Counted from the stretch's first letter, positions 47,498-59,789 are shown. The stretch: DNA of 64,000 nt from Ilyonectria destructans (GCA_020740775.1 JAHEWK010000015.1:62001-126000); one strand, 5' to 3'. Program-made: numbers and translations. The notes: generated from the letters alone by a model not told the origin.

Positions 47498-50400
47498 ATG
47501 CCCTTTCTTCGCCGTCGTGGCATTATGGCCAGTGAGACCGATATGCGCCGCCATACCCTCTTCGCGCCCAGCTCCCCTACCATGGACGCGCCGCCGGCCC
47601 TCCCGCTGCCCGATCTCATCAGCGACAACGAGGGCGAGACTGTCGCCCGCCAGCCCACCCGCGATTCATCCATCAGCCGCCCCGAATCCCCCCCGATCCA
47701 GGACGAGACCAGCAAGCATCGTCGCTTTTCCGTCCTGAGGTTCCGCAATGCCTCCGATTCCCAGCTGTCCCTCCGAGCCAAGCAGCAGGCCGAGAAGCCC
47801 CCTCCTGTTCCGCGACGTACCTCACCCCCTCCGCCCATCGCCCTGTGCGCCATCCATGCAGTTTGCTGACATCACCAACAGCCCCCGAAATCATCACCAC
47901 CGCTCCCACAAATGAGTTCAATGGTCCCCGGAAGAAGACCTCCCGGATGAGCCTGGCTTCCAAGTTTCGTCGCTCCACCGACATCCCCCGTGATGAGGTG
48001 GCACCCAACCGTCCTGCGCCCAGGAAGACGTTCAGAAAATCATTTGCCGACGACAGGAGTAGACCCTCACTCGCCACACTTGAGGAGCCTGAATCTCCTC
48101 GCCCATCGACCCATGCCAACCACAGCAGTCCCAACGGCACCGTTCTCACACCACCCCCAAACCGACAATCCGAGTCCTCGAGATCAGATGCTAGCTCCAA
48201 TGACCGCCTTTCACACCAGAGTCCCAACACAACTCCCAAAAAGCCGACCACTCCGTTCTTCAAATTGCGACGGGTAAAGAAACCCCCGGAGCCCCTGTTT
48301 CCGCTTGCACACCTTCAACAACAGAAGAACAAGCCGCCAGCCATTTCCTCATCGTCGTCACTTGCCATTACATCCACTCCACGACCTGCATCTGCGCATA
48401 CCGGGGAGTTCGTTGGCACGGTGAGAAGCGACCATGCCCCGAGGCCCCATCAGTCGCCCGCCACGGCGTTGTTCGCCCCTGCAGGATCGCATTCCGGGGC
48501 TTCCTCCCCAACGAGAGCCAATCTCTTGAGAGGGAGGTCGTCTACCATGAGCTCTATGGGCCGAGACTCAACAGACGACCATCTCCTCCCGCCAACGACT
48601 CGAACATCTTCGTCCACTGGCCGTAAGAGCTTTGGCGATCTGTTCGGGTTGAGTCGCTTGCGGCAGAATTCTGAACTGAGTCGACAGGGGACGTTGACAC
48701 CTACCACGCCAGGCTCAATCGGTTCCAAGAATAACTCGCTTCAGCTGGCTAGGGAGTCAGTCACTCTCCCGGATCGCCGCGATGATGAGTCTGCTGCAAA
48801 GTACCTAACCCGAGTCGAGGAAGTTGCTAGCAGAGGAATCATCGCCGCCACATTGTCTAAAGGCGCGGATACTTTCATGACATCAGTCCTTAGAAGTTAT
48901 ATGCGCAGCTTCAGCTTCTTTGGCGACCCGATGGATATGGCTATTCGCAAACTGTTGATGGAAGCTGTACTTCCGAAAGAGACACAGCAGATCGACCGAT
49001 TTCTCCAGGCATTCGCGAATCGCTACCATGAGTGTAATCCGGGCATCTACTCCTCTCCAGACCAGGCATACTTTATTGCCTTTTCCCTTCTCATCCTCCA
49101 CACCGACGTCTTCAACAAAAATAACAAGCACAAGATGCAAAAGCTGGATTACTTGAAGAACACACACGGGGAGGGCATCTTCGACGACATTTTAGAGTGC
49201 TTTTACGACAACATCACATATACCCCCTTTATTCATGTCGAGGACGACTTCGATCTCGGTGGCGACCGCTTTGCTTCTCACAAGTCCAGGCGCAAGCCGG
49301 CAATTCTCTCAGCTAATGCCAACGACCCCGCTAAACGAACAACCAAGGAGCCAATTGACCCGTATACTCTGATCATAGACGGAAGTATGGATGTTCTACG
49401 CCCGAATCTGAAGGATACCATGAACCTCGATGACCACTACAACTACATGGGTTCCGCGAGCCGCCTAGACCTAAAGGACTTGCAAAAAACATTCTTTAGA
49501 ACTGGTGTTTTACAAATTGTGTCAGCCAGATCACGCCCCGACGCCTTCATGTCGGAGCAGACTGCCATAAACCCCCAGGAGGCGCATCCGGGAATTGTGG
49601 ACATCAAAGTCACCAAAGTTGGGCTCCTGTGGAGGAAAGATATAAAAAAGCGGAAGACACGCTCACCATGGCAGGAATGGGGCGCCATCCTTACCGGCGC
49701 GCAACTCTACTTCTTCCGGAATACTAGTTGGGTCAAGTCCCTGATGCATCAGTACGATAGCCATATCAAGGCAGGCCACGACGGAATCCCTTTGATATTC
49801 AACCCACCACTGGAAGAATTCAAGCCAGATGCTCTCATGTCTACTCACGGCGCCGTGGCTCTCCTTGACACAACCTACAAGAAGCACAAGAACGCCTTTG
49901 TTTACGTGCGGCAAGGTGGCGTGGACGAGGTTCTCTTAGCTGACAATGAAGAGGAGTTGAATGATTGGCTTGCCAAGCTCAACTATGCCGCTGCCTTCAG
50001 CACCACAGGTGTCAGGATGCGTGGCGTCGTTGGTGGCAGTTATGACGGACAAGGTCGGCGTGGAATGAGGCGACTTGAGAGCTCCGATGCTACGCAACTA
50101 GTGCAAACTCCAACGGGGCTCGTCTCCATTGCTCGCAGCCGCATCGATCACAAGATGGCTGAAGACATCTCAGTCGCTCGGCGAGATGTGATGCAAGTAA
50201 AAATCGCAGAAGCCGAAGAAAAGTTGCATGAGTGCCAGAAGCAGCTAGATGACCAGCTCAGAAATGCTCGCCACCTTCAGATACTGGCACCCATCCAGCA
50301 AAAGACACGGGAACAGATCAGTGTGGCAGCAACTCGGATATCCGCGCAGCTGAAGTGGACACGCATGGGTATTTGGAAGGAGAAGTGCCATCGTGATATC

Positions 50401-51702
50401 TTAGTCCAAGATCTTGAAGAAGAGCACCCGACAGCGAGCACGACTTACACTCCTACCAAGCAACAATCGAACCGACACTCTCATAGGACAGGATCGCCAA
50501 CACCTCGCGCACTCCATACCCGCAGAGGATCTAGGTCGACACACCACTCTGGAACCGATGCGACGCCTCGAACCCCGACGACGGATCCTCAGCTGGCGCA
50601 TGTTGCCAGCCCGTCCGAGGTGAGAGAAGATCTCGACTCGCCTCTCGACCAAGTGTTCCAAACACCTCCTCAGAGCGCTACACGCCACCGGCATAGTGCT
50701 CGGGACCTCTCTTTTGCAAGACACGATGCCCCAAGTACGAGACATGGATCAATTTCAAGCCTTGCAGCATCTCCCGTGCAATCAGTCACCTCTGCTCCTC
50801 AAGTCCAACCAATCTTCCCTACAGAGGAGGGACCCGGGAAGTCGTCGGAACGGACTGATGATAGGCATCCTGATGATCCCGATGCTGAAGAACGGAATTT
50901 GCTGGAGCAGGCGGGTCTTTTAGAATCGAGGCCAAGCAGAGACCCGTCCGACAAGACTGTAACATCAACTCCCGGGGATGGAGGTGATCGTGGTGCCTCC
51001 ATTGACAAGGACAAGCTTGACAGAAGCAAGATTCGACGCAGTCTTCAACGGACCCTCAGGGAGGGTGCGGGGCATCTCTCGCACCACCGAAACAGCAGGA
51101 AGGGCAAGGAGGTGGTCCCGAACGGAGTGGGTGAAGAAGAAGTACGAGATGCCAAGCTCTCAAGAGGCACTGGCAGTTTCGTGGTCCACGGCAAGAAGGC
51201 TTCCGTCATCCACTTTGGAAGTGAACTGCAAAATATGTCACAGGATGAGAAGATCCGCGCACGGAATCAGGCACTGCAACAAGAACAGCCACCTCTTTCT
51301 CCTGCCCTGAGCGAGGACGACTTCTACTCTGTCGTGGGCATTCCTCTGGAGCCGAAAGAACGCCGGGAGTCCGCAGCAAGCGCGAGCACCGCCACGGCTC
51401 GAAGCTTCCGAGAACTCCACCGAAAGTACTCATCTGCACAGGCAGCTAGAAGCGCCTCGGCTGGTGGGAGACTGACGATCCCCTCGGATACGGAGAGCGA
51501 GGTCGCCGTGAGCTTTTCGGACGGGCGCAGGAGCCCGCTGCCGCCGATCGAGACGGAGACGGACGAGGAAATGGACGATAGCGAGAACGAAAGGGGACGC
51601 CGCGGCAAACGCGATGAACCCGAGGGCCGCGACTCAGACGAAGAATCGCTCCCAGATGTAGAGCAACTGCCCAACCGTCCCGTCCAGGCAGTGAACGCAT
51701 GA
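47498..51702 (+). CDS. Sec7-PH domain Arf guanine nucleotide exchange factor (Syt1-like)
   Basis: Predicted Arf-family GEF acting in Golgi or plasma-membrane traffic. Exons 47498-47816 and 47882-51702 give about 1379 residues. The 65-bp intron (GTACCT..AACAG, with a TGCTGAC branch) restores PPPVPR-PPEIITTAPT. The first 390 residues are Ser/Pro-rich and disordered. The Sec7 domain spans about 396-557, with FANRYHECNPG, LLILHTDVFNKNN and FYDNITYTPF. A PH domain follows at about 670-810 (KVGLLWRKD, QEWGAILTGAQLYFFR, NDWLAKLNYAAAF), then a coiled coil (KIAEAEEKLHECQKQLDDQLRN) and a long disordered, phosphosite-rich tail. The family glutamic-finger position reads KGADTF (see findings). ATG 47498 is preceded by an overlapping out-of-frame ATG at 47482, so 47525 (MASETD) could be an alternative start. 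Confidence 0.88.
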
Positions 51703-52206
51703 TGTCTAGGAGAGAACTTTTTTGTGGTAATGTATTTGTGTCATTTAGCGTTTGTTGGGAATGGATCGCAACACAAGAGCACGAGCATTTTGGCATGGTT
51801 GGTTCTACAGGGGTTGAAAAAGGGACAGAGGCCACTGCGAGTGGGTAAAGCTCCGGACTGTGTAGTTTTCTCTCGAGACGCAGACCGCGGGCCGGCTCGA
51901 TGAGGACATGTATCTAGATTTCTTTTCAGTCTCCCTCGGGCTCTTATTTCTTTATCTTGTTCTTTTGGGGGAGGAACCTCATGAGTTTGGCGGAGCACAA
52001 AAAGTAAGCGTAGAATTCATCACCGTCATTTTGCCTCATCATCTACGGCGAATCAAAGTGAACTCGCGGGGTTTGAACAATGTGAATAGGAATTTTATTT
52101 CGTAAGAAGGGGTCTCCAATAAAATATGTATCGAATTCTTGCCTCCTTTGCCTTATTTCGGAGTTGACATCATGACAGCCCCGTGGCCCGGTAGGAGCAT
52201 GAAGCC
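51703..52206. other. Convergent intergenic region
   Basis: 504 bp between the stops of the Sec7-PH gene and SRP72. Both 3' flanks are AT-richer than the genes. No gene is supported. Confidence 0.5.
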
Positions 52207-54202
52207 CTATTTCTTGCCCTTCTTCTTCTTCTTGGCATTTAAAGGAGGTGCCTTTTCCACCTTGACGCCTCCTCCTCCAACCAACTCCAGTGTCTCCTCC
52301 TCCTTGACCATGCCGCCCTGGGTCTCGCCGGCCTTCTTCTTTCCCTTCTTTCCCTTCGGGCGGTACGAGGAGCGGTCTCGTAGGGGCAGCCAGCGCTCCG
52401 GGTCGGGTTTTGTGCCTTCCACATAGTTCTTGGGCAGCCGGATCTTTCTACGTCGCTTGTTGGGCTTGTCGCTTGGTTCTTGAGTAGCGGGTCGCTTGTT
52501 GGCCTGCGTCGGCTTGGCGGCCGTAGCTACACCGGCCTCGAGAAGCGCCGTCACGTCGACACCCTTGATCAAGGTCTCAACCGGGGGAAGCTTTGCGAGG
52601 TGGTGCTGGATGGCTGAAGAGTTCGAGGCGGCGAGAGATGCGACCAGGCCAGCGGCGGCGATGTCCGAGCCCTGTTGCTCATCAAACAACTTCTGGAAGG
52701 AAGCACCAGCCAGCTGCAAGTCTTGAGGGTTGGATGACTTCATAAGCTCAATACCAGCCTCCTCAAGGAGGGAAGAAGCAGAGCTAGTAGGGCGAGTTTG
52801 CCAATGTGTCGCGGCCTTCACAAGCTCCGCCTTGGCACACGACTCTCGTCCTTGTGCTCGGTTGAGGGCAACGGCCAGGGCAACAAGTCCGGGGGAAAAC
52901 CGGACATCCTGAGCTTCCGGCGCCTCGCCCTTCTCTAAACGTGCCAAGAAGGACTCCAAGATGGATAACGCTGAGCCAGTGTTGTCGCTGCTAAGCTGTA
53001 TTTGGATGATGGTGAGAACAAGACCAACATCGTTAGGCCTCTTGTTCGCTACGCCTTGAAGGTTTCGGACTAACTGCTTTCCAGTGGCTCCTTCAGCACT
53101 GGCAGCCGCATTGAGGACGGAAAGGATATTGATGTTAGCAGAGGTGGTGGGATGCTCTGCCTGACTGAGGAGAGTTGCGGTTCGAGATTTTACACCGGCG
53201 GCTTTGGATGCCTGGAGACTGACAACAAGATTGTTGCGGCGAAGGATATTTGACTGGTGGTTGAAAAGCTTGGAAGCTTTGTTGTCGTCTGCCAACGTCG
53301 CGAACTTCCTTTCTAGAACATAAGGATTCTCAACCGTGGTTTCCATTGCCAGGAGGTTGTTTTGAGCTATGACTGTGAGATCAGGGTCTTCGTCACTATG
53401 TTGTGACGAAAGTTAGTGGTAGATTCGGGGGGATACAGGTGTAGTTGAGGAGAACGCACTCTGCGCTGGCCAGCGATCTGTACAATTCGAGCGCCTCCTT
53501 AAGCTTGCCCGTCTTGGCTTGGACGTATGCCTGCTGGGCGAGAATGGGACGCATCTCCGCTTCCTTATCCTCCTGGGTCAGGTCGTCGGAAGCGTCGCAT
53601 AGTCTGATCGCACGTTGCAGCAGGTTGGCGGCTTCGTCGAGGGACCCACGGGCAATGCAGGCGCAGGCAGCATTGTAGCAGACCTCAAAGCCATCGGAAT
53701 CTTGAATGGGCGGGGGGTTCATAAAAGAGTATCCCAGCCATTCGGACTGTGCAGCAGCAGCGCGGATGTTGATGCTGAGGTCGTTTTCCTCGTCGGTGTC
53801 GTCGTCGTCGGCGTCGAGGAGGCGACTGTAGATTGCGCGAGCATCATCGAACCGCTCAGCACGGTATGCGACCTGGGCAGCCACGTGACTGAAGCTCCTC
53901 TTTTCGAGACCGGCGGCCTGGAGGGCAGCAGTGGCGTCCTCGAGGTTGCTCGTCTTATAAAGCGCATATGCCTGCTCGAGGATACAGAGTGCGTTGAGCT
54001 TGGTGCCACCTTCAGCGATGGCGCGCAGGGCATCGTCGGGGCGGTCGAGCTTGAGGAGGGCAACGATGCGGGTGTGCTGACTTGCTACATCCGTCTTGTC
54101 GGCCTTGATAGCGGCATTGGCAGCCTTGAGGATCTCATCATGGTCTTGGATGGAGGACGCCCGCAGCAAGGCGCTGAGGGCAGCGGCAGGGTCTTGAGGC
54201 AT
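52207..54202 (-). CDS. SRP72: Signal recognition particle subunit Srp72
   Basis: Component of the cytoplasmic SRP that targets ribosomes to the ER; it pairs with Srp68 and binds SRP RNA. Exons 54202-53460 and 53395-52207 give 643 residues. The 64-bp intron (GTGCGT..CATAG, phase 2) restores SLASADDEDPDLTVIAQNNLLA. The first two thirds are TPR-like helical repeats (for example ALCILEQAYALYKTSNLEDA and AQQAYVQAKTGKLKEALELYRSL). The C-terminal RNA-binding motif reads KNYVEGTKPDPERWLPLRDR, followed by SSYRPKGKKGKKKAG and a lysine-rich end, as in other Srp72 proteins. The start MPQDPAAALSALLR is a true ATG. The gene is convergent with the Sec7-PH gene. Confidence 0.95.
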
Positions 54203-54594
54203 GATGGCGCTACTAGGGCCAATGCATGTCCGGGAGAGCCGGCGCCGATGGTAGTAACGGGATGATGCGGATGTACGACGATATCGAAGCTATCTGGCGT
54301 CGGTGTTGTGGCCGTCTGGGCCCAGCTTTGGGCAGATACGTATGGTGGTGATGATGCTGATGTCGTCTGTCGTCTGTCTAGACGCACAGTTAATTCGTGG
54401 TAACGTGTTGGCGGGGCATGGCTGGTGGATTTTTGGACTGCGGGGCTATCAATTCGGTTTGTGCTGTGGCAGCCTGCACAGTGCCGGGCCATACGTAATT
54501 TGAGATTAATTAGCACGGCCCTGCGATCTTGATCGTGTCAAGCTTCATTATCAGGATATTGGTACAGCGGTGGTAATTCCCGAGGTCATCCGCT
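54203..54594. other. Intergenic region
   Basis: 392 bp holding the SRP72 promoter and the 3' flank of the next minus-strand gene. No further gene is supported. Confidence 0.5.
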
Positions 54595-55508
54595 TCAAAA
54601 GAGCTTCCACCATTTCTTTCGCCCCTTTTCCTCCTCTTGAGGATATAAGTGCACCGGATATGTGGCCCTCGCCGCAATTCCTTGCCTGGACTGTCGCCGT
54701 CTGATCTCACCCAATTTGGTACTGTCCGAGGACGTGGTCAATATAGAGATTCGGTTCTCATTCCCGGATGCCGCCAGGGTATGGTGACTCTGAGAAGACT
54801 TGTGAAGACGCCGACGGGGTGATTGGCTCGCATAGTTCTTGCTCTTGCTTCGCTCCGACTTGGAACGTCGCCCGTTTTCAGATTTCCTCAGCTTGACCTG
54901 GCCATCGGACTGCTGATGATGGCGCCTGGACCTCGGCCTCCCTCTACTCACCATGCTACGTCGTGAGCTGATGGAGCTCGCCCTTGAACTGACCCGACTT
55001 GACAGTTCGTTGATAGTCCGGACTGCATCCAAGCTTGACCCATTTGACAGAGCCAGCAATGAGTTGTAGTCGACTGTTGGAGGCCGTCCGCCAGCAAGGC
55101 TGCCGATAACTTCGCCAAGCGCTGCCTTGAGCTTCCTGACAACCCGTCTCAATGCCGACCGCGAGGCAGCTATGCATACTTTTAGATCCACATCCGACGT
55201 GGCTGGGCAGATACACGTAGGCACGACTCACCGTCACCTTTCTCAAGCCGACGGCCATTCTGTGATAGTCGGGAGGAGTAAGCGCGACGCACTCTGGCTC
55301 GGTCCGACCGCAGGGAGCTCCCCAGGCTCGATTGGAGCTCGGCGGGCGTGCCATCTCGGTCACCGCCGCCCGAGAAGCCCTTGAGCAATGACAAACACTT
55401 GGAGTAGGTCTCGAGCAACGACACAATGGTGGCTCCAAATGTCCCCATGATGGCCGAACGGGTGTTGTAACTTGGCGGCAGAACTGCGGCAGCTCCGCCC
55501 GATTGCAT
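54595..55508 (-). CDS. Conserved fungal basic protein of unknown function
   Basis: Exons 55508-55232 and 55169-54595 give 283 residues. The 62-bp intron (GTGAGT..CATAG, phase 1) joins RLEKGD-AASRSALRRVVRKLKAALGEVIGSL into one helix. The N-terminal half has an amphipathic segment (MGTFGATIVSLLETYSKCLSLLKGF, from residue 21) and a basic helix with RSDRARVRRAYSSRL. After about residue 135 the protein becomes an Arg/Ser/Lys-rich, probably disordered tail with SRASSISSRRSMVSRGRPRSRR-like stretches (about 150-170). It ends in a lysine and tryptophan cluster (KKWWKLF). It looks like a family widespread in Pezizomycotina with no known role. The basic tail suggests binding to RNA, DNA or acidic membranes; this is inference. 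Confidence 0.75.
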
Positions 55509-57909
55509 TAGGATCGCGACACGACGTCAAACTGGGTCCCCGTTATCGGATTGATTGCACGTGGTCGGCGCAGGCCCTGGTTGGGTTGGCATGGACGTGG
55601 GACCTGGGCTAGGGACCCTCAGTCAAAGTGTCACGGAGTCAGTCACAGCCTCTCCCGCCACTCGCCCACTGCCCAATGCCACCTTGATGGACCATGGATG
55701 GCTGGATGGGTGGTCGTGACGTTGTGCGTGTGGCCAGGGGCGGCCAGGGTCCCACGCTCTCGTGTCCACCGCGACTCCACGCAAAATCAAAGTGCTCGCA
55801 CGCACAGAGCCTGGCTCCCGTCCACATACCGCATACCGCCCGCTGCTGCGAACAAGACGAGTTGCTGCGCCCGAGTTTTAGAGATAGCGGGCGATGTATG
55901 ATAAGTCATGCAGGGACAACACCCATGTCCGCTGGACAAACCAATGCACAGGTACCGGATGTCTGGTCTCACAGCTATCTTCCCAGAGGTCGCACAAGCG
56001 ATAGGACAAGGCGCAACTTTTGAAACACCGAGATAGGGACGCAACTAAAAGACTCCGCGTTGTCAGGAGGTCGCCTCCCCCAATATTCAGGACAGGGGGC
56101 CTGTTACGGTGTAGCTCGAAAGAAAAAAAAAAACTGGATATGCCCCAGCTTTGGTTGATGGGGTCGTCGGCGCTCCGAGGGCTTCGAACAGCTATTTCGC
56201 CTTATTACGTACCTAGTGACAAAGAAGGACCGGCAGCAGTGTGTGTGTGTGTGGACCGAGAAAACGCCGCCCACACTCTGCGAGCAAGACCCAAACGGGA
56301 ACAAGAGCAGGGCCACAGGGGGAGCGACGGCGGGCGTGGAGACGACAGACTGTGGGACTGAGGGGATGGAGGGGACCGAGGGGACAGAGAAGACAGAGGA
56401 GACAGAGGAGACAGAGGAGACAAAGGAGGGTGTGACAGCCTGACAGGGTCTATCTCCCGTCAATCAGCAGCCGCGAGGAACGGGGACTGGACCGCAAGAA
56501 CCGGAGCGGCCAGTGACCGAGTTCTGAGGGAGTGACTAAGTCCTGACCGAGTGTGAGCACGCACTCAGGGTGTTGGAGAGGGTGATGAGGGTGTGGGGGT
56601 GGCCAGTGGATCGCGAGAGGGGAGAGAGGGGACGGGAGACGGGAGACATGCGGAGGAGGACGGAGCTCGAAGGCCTCTGCTGCTAATCAGCTCGCGGCCC
56701 GCAGAGGTGCCCACAGGTGTCGTCTCTTGTCTCAAGCCAGGTCCGGCTCCGTCTCCGTCAATCAATCAGTCAATCACCAGTGCAGTCCCGGCCACGATCA
56801 ACTATCGCAAGCATGGACAGGCAGCGGGCGAGCATGAGCGTCGAACCCTGGCAGCTGTGGCTCCGGGACCGCCCCTTGCGCCCGCTGCGCCCGTGAGCCC
56901 GCCCCCAACCGCACCCCCAAGCGGCGAGAAGGCATACACTACAACACGCTGAGGGAAAATCGTGTCTGGGATGGTGCTGTGCTGTCCACTCACTGACCGT
57001 GAAGTGCTGATTGTCCACCGGCAAAGCAAGGAAGACGACAGATGTCTGAGATAACTGTTGGACACGGCACCAACCACAGACGGGTCAGACACGGCAGTCA
57101 AACGACGACAAAAGCACAGAGCACAAAGTGCAGATGCAGTGCCATCAGTCGCACACTCGCACAGTCGCACACTCGCCGCCCACCCCCCCTCCCCCCAGCA
57201 AATCAAACCGGCGCTGCTATCAGGGTCCCGCGGGTTCCTGGACTCCCCTTGGTTCCTTTGGGCCCCTCCCGCGGACTATCCAAGCTTACCCGTGGGACTA
57301 ATCGTGGGACCTCCCGTGGGCTTCCCGTGGGCCTCGCTGCCCTCCCTCACGCGCCCCCCACCCTCCTCGTCGCCTGTGGTGCTTGTGGTGCCATGGCCCT
57401 GCGGGTCTCGACGTGGGAGCCGTGATGCCATCTGCCAGCCTGCGGGCGCAACCGGTCTAGGTGGCCAGGATTCGTGGGTTGCCTGTGGATGTTGATGGCG
57501 AGAGCGGATGATAACGTCGTAGCAGTGGATCCCTCCTTTCAGGTCCGCTAGCCCGCTACCTTTGCGCTACCTCTTGTGCTCGCGCTCCGAACCCTTCGCG
57601 TCCCCATGTGGTCCTGCGGTTCTGCGGTTCCCATGCCTTTTCCGTTGTTTTTCTCTCGTTGTCGCCGGCTGTATCCCACTCCCCACCGCGTACCCTCCTA
57701 ACGCGGTTGGCCGGAATCGCTAAACCCCAGCATCCCTGGGCACGAATCTCGACATCGCCCTGCCTTATGATTAGAGCCGCCCGCCTGCCCCCAGCGCAAG
57801 CGGGATCCTCTTTGCTCCATCCCATATCTCCCTCTGCCTCCGCCAACCCTTCCATGGACGAAACATCTCGCCCCCGTTGCCCATCGCCGTCTAGGTTCGA
57901 AGAACCCCA
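55509..57909. other. 2.4-kb divergent intergenic region
   Basis: Upstream DNA of two diverging genes of unknown function. It contains a 9-bp GA-rich minisatellite (56365-56427) and a CT-rich tract before 57910. Overlapping short frames occur on both strands. None is supported. Confidence 0.5.
56365..56427. repeat. 9-bp tandem repeat, seven units
   Basis: Seven consecutive 9-bp units related to GACAGAGGA start at 56365 and run to 56427. Three central units are identical. The long frames seen here read Glu-Thr or Arg-Gln repeats and are by-products. Confidence 0.9.
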
Positions 57910-59343
57910 ATGCCGCCCTCTCCCTCCCGTTCCCCTCCGCCGGCGTCGACGCCGAACGCCGACGAGGCTCAACTGCCCAAAGGCCAATGCCGCTACATAT
58001 TGATGATTCCTGAGCTCAAGGGCCAACGCTGTGGCTGCATGGGCTTCGACCACAACAAAGCCTTACCCGGTGCGACATGTAACTGCGGTCACCTGTCGTG
58101 TTTCCACATCACCTCTGTCGATCCTCCGTCTCCCGGCAAGAACAGAGCCGAGATCGAAACCGTCAAACAGCGACTCCAAGCCCTCGAAGAAAATGCCGAC
58201 CGAAGCGACCATGATCGGCTCTGCGGCGTTGTGAGCCGTATAAGCGAGCTGGAAGAGACCGTCGAAAGGAGCAAGGAAGAAGCCCTTTCCGAGATAAAGG
58301 GTTCCTATCGAAACAGCTTCGCTGCCTGGCAGTTGGTGGAGCAGCTGCAGAAGCGAATGAAGGATTTGGAGGAGCTCTACCAAGCCCAGAGCCAACAGAT
58401 TGCCAAGGCTGGCAAAGAGGTCGACGACTTGCGCAACCGCCAGCTGGAGTTGCTGGACAGCGACGAAATCTTGGAGGAGAGAATCGAAAAGCTTGAAAGT
58501 TCAGAGTTATTACTCTCGCCTCCCCAGGATCCAGCCCCGACTGACTCGTCCTTTGACACCCTTCAGCTCTCCACACATGCCACCACTGAACACCCGCGGC
58601 AGCTCAAGCCCTCCTCTTTTACCTCGTCGCGATCCTCCTCATCGTCGAGATCATCGAGACCCTGGACCATCCACATCTCCCTGATGCCTTCCAAAGAGCA
58701 ACCCTTCCCCTTCGAGAAGGACACCACTGCATACAAGAGGTGTCTCTCTCGTGGTCTCCATCGCATGGTGGCCGTGGAGGGTGATGACCCGCAATCATTC
58801 TCAGAAGGCGTGTCAAGGGCATTTGGGTCTCTCTTAAACGGTCGGTCGTGGATGCCGTTGCAGGCGAAGCTCTGCGATGCCGAGAAGCTTCAGGGCCTGC
58901 CCATGCTGCGACCGCTCGAGCCCCGCCTAGCCCATGGCAAATACGACAGAGACTTCATTCGACAACACTGCGCTGTCATCGATGCCAATGGGAAGCTGGA
59001 CTCACTATACATCGCCATGGAACATGACACACTATCGTGGAAGTTCCTCAGAAGATCACCCAAATATTTGGAAGGCTTGGAATCAAGCTGGGAGCACGAC
59101 GTCTACCTCGACCAAAAGGACGAGAAGGACCCGACCGTGCTCATGGACTACTTTATTGGCAATTATGATGACCAATCACTCGCAAGCAACATTACCGCCT
59201 CCTTCACATCCCTCAAGCGCAACGTATCGGAGGTCTCATGCTCCTCAGCTCTCGATGACACTGAAGGGTCGAGAACAAAGATTCCTCGGACGTGCAAGTC
59301 CGGGCGAATGGACCTACGACGTGGAGTCGAGACTGCGCGATAG
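57910..59343 (+). CDS. Fungal protein with N-terminal Cys/His cluster and coiled coil, unknown function
   Basis: A single exon of 477 residues. After a Pro/Ser-rich start, residues about 26-68 contain a dense cluster of six Cys and several His: CRYIL...QRCGCMGFDHN...ATCNCGHLSCFH. The spacing suggests a small zinc-binding fold, but it is no classical finger I can name. A coiled coil spans about 75-210 (KNRAEIETVKQRLQALEE; EEALSEIKGSYRNSFAAWQL; EKRIEKL-like heptads). A Ser-rich linker (SSFTSSRSSSSSRSSR) leads to a C-terminal globular region, about 260-425, with a WTIHISLMPS strand, a GLHRMVAVEGDDPQSF helix and VLMDYFIGNYDD. The domain order resembles fungal scaffold or adaptor proteins of unknown role. 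The start ATG is the first in a CT-rich leader. Confidence 0.75.
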   Translation: MPPSPSRSPPPASTPNADEAQLPKGQCRYILMIPELKGQRCGCMGFDHNKALPGATCNCGHLSCFHITSVDPPSPGKNRAEIETVKQRLQALEENADRSDHDRLCGVVSRISELEETVERSKEEALSEIKGSYRNSFAAWQLVEQLQKRMKDLEELYQAQSQQIAKAGKEVDDLRNRQLELLDSDEILEERIEKLESSELLLSPPQDPAPTDSSFDTLQLSTHATTEHPRQLKPSSFTSSRSSSSSRSSRPWTIHISLMPSKEQPFPFEKDTTAYKRCLSRGLHRMVAVEGDDPQSFSEGVSRAFGSLLNGRSWMPLQAKLCDAEKLQGLPMLRPLEPRLAHGKYDRDFIRQHCAVIDANGKLDSLYIAMEHDTLSWKFLRRSPKYLEGLESSWEHDVYLDQKDEKDPTVLMDYFIGNYDDQSLASNITASFTSLKRNVSEVSCSSALDDTEGSRTKIPRTCKSGRMDLRRGVETAR

Positions 59344-59789
59344 ACCAGGGATCGACAAAGGGACTTGCTTCACACGAGAAACGGAATTTTGTTTTTAACT
59401 GGATAGAAAGGATTGGGTACACTGGGAGCGACATGGCTTGGACTTTTCGATGGGACATAATGAGGCGTTCAAACAATCTGGGAGTTGATACCGAGGGTGC
59501 GATTTTGGCTACCCGGGGACCCGCTCATTTCGGTAACCACGACATTAAGATTTTAGATGCATAGAAGAAGGGCTGGTTGATATACCCCAAGACGCTGTAT
59601 GTATTTTCGCAGTTTAGTAGAAAAAGCTCCGTAGTTTGGATCTTGCTGGGTAAATGCTAGCAGTCACTCTGAGAAGGAAACTGATGGAATGTTGAACAAA
59701 TTTTATTGATACACACAAGCGATCTGCTAACGAACACCTGCCGATGACAGTAAAGGTGACTCCTGGATTCAAATAAATTCATATTCTCA
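59344..59789. other. Intergenic region
   Basis: 446 bp between the gene ending at 59343 and the end of the Bud6-like frame. No coding signal is present. Confidence 0.5.
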
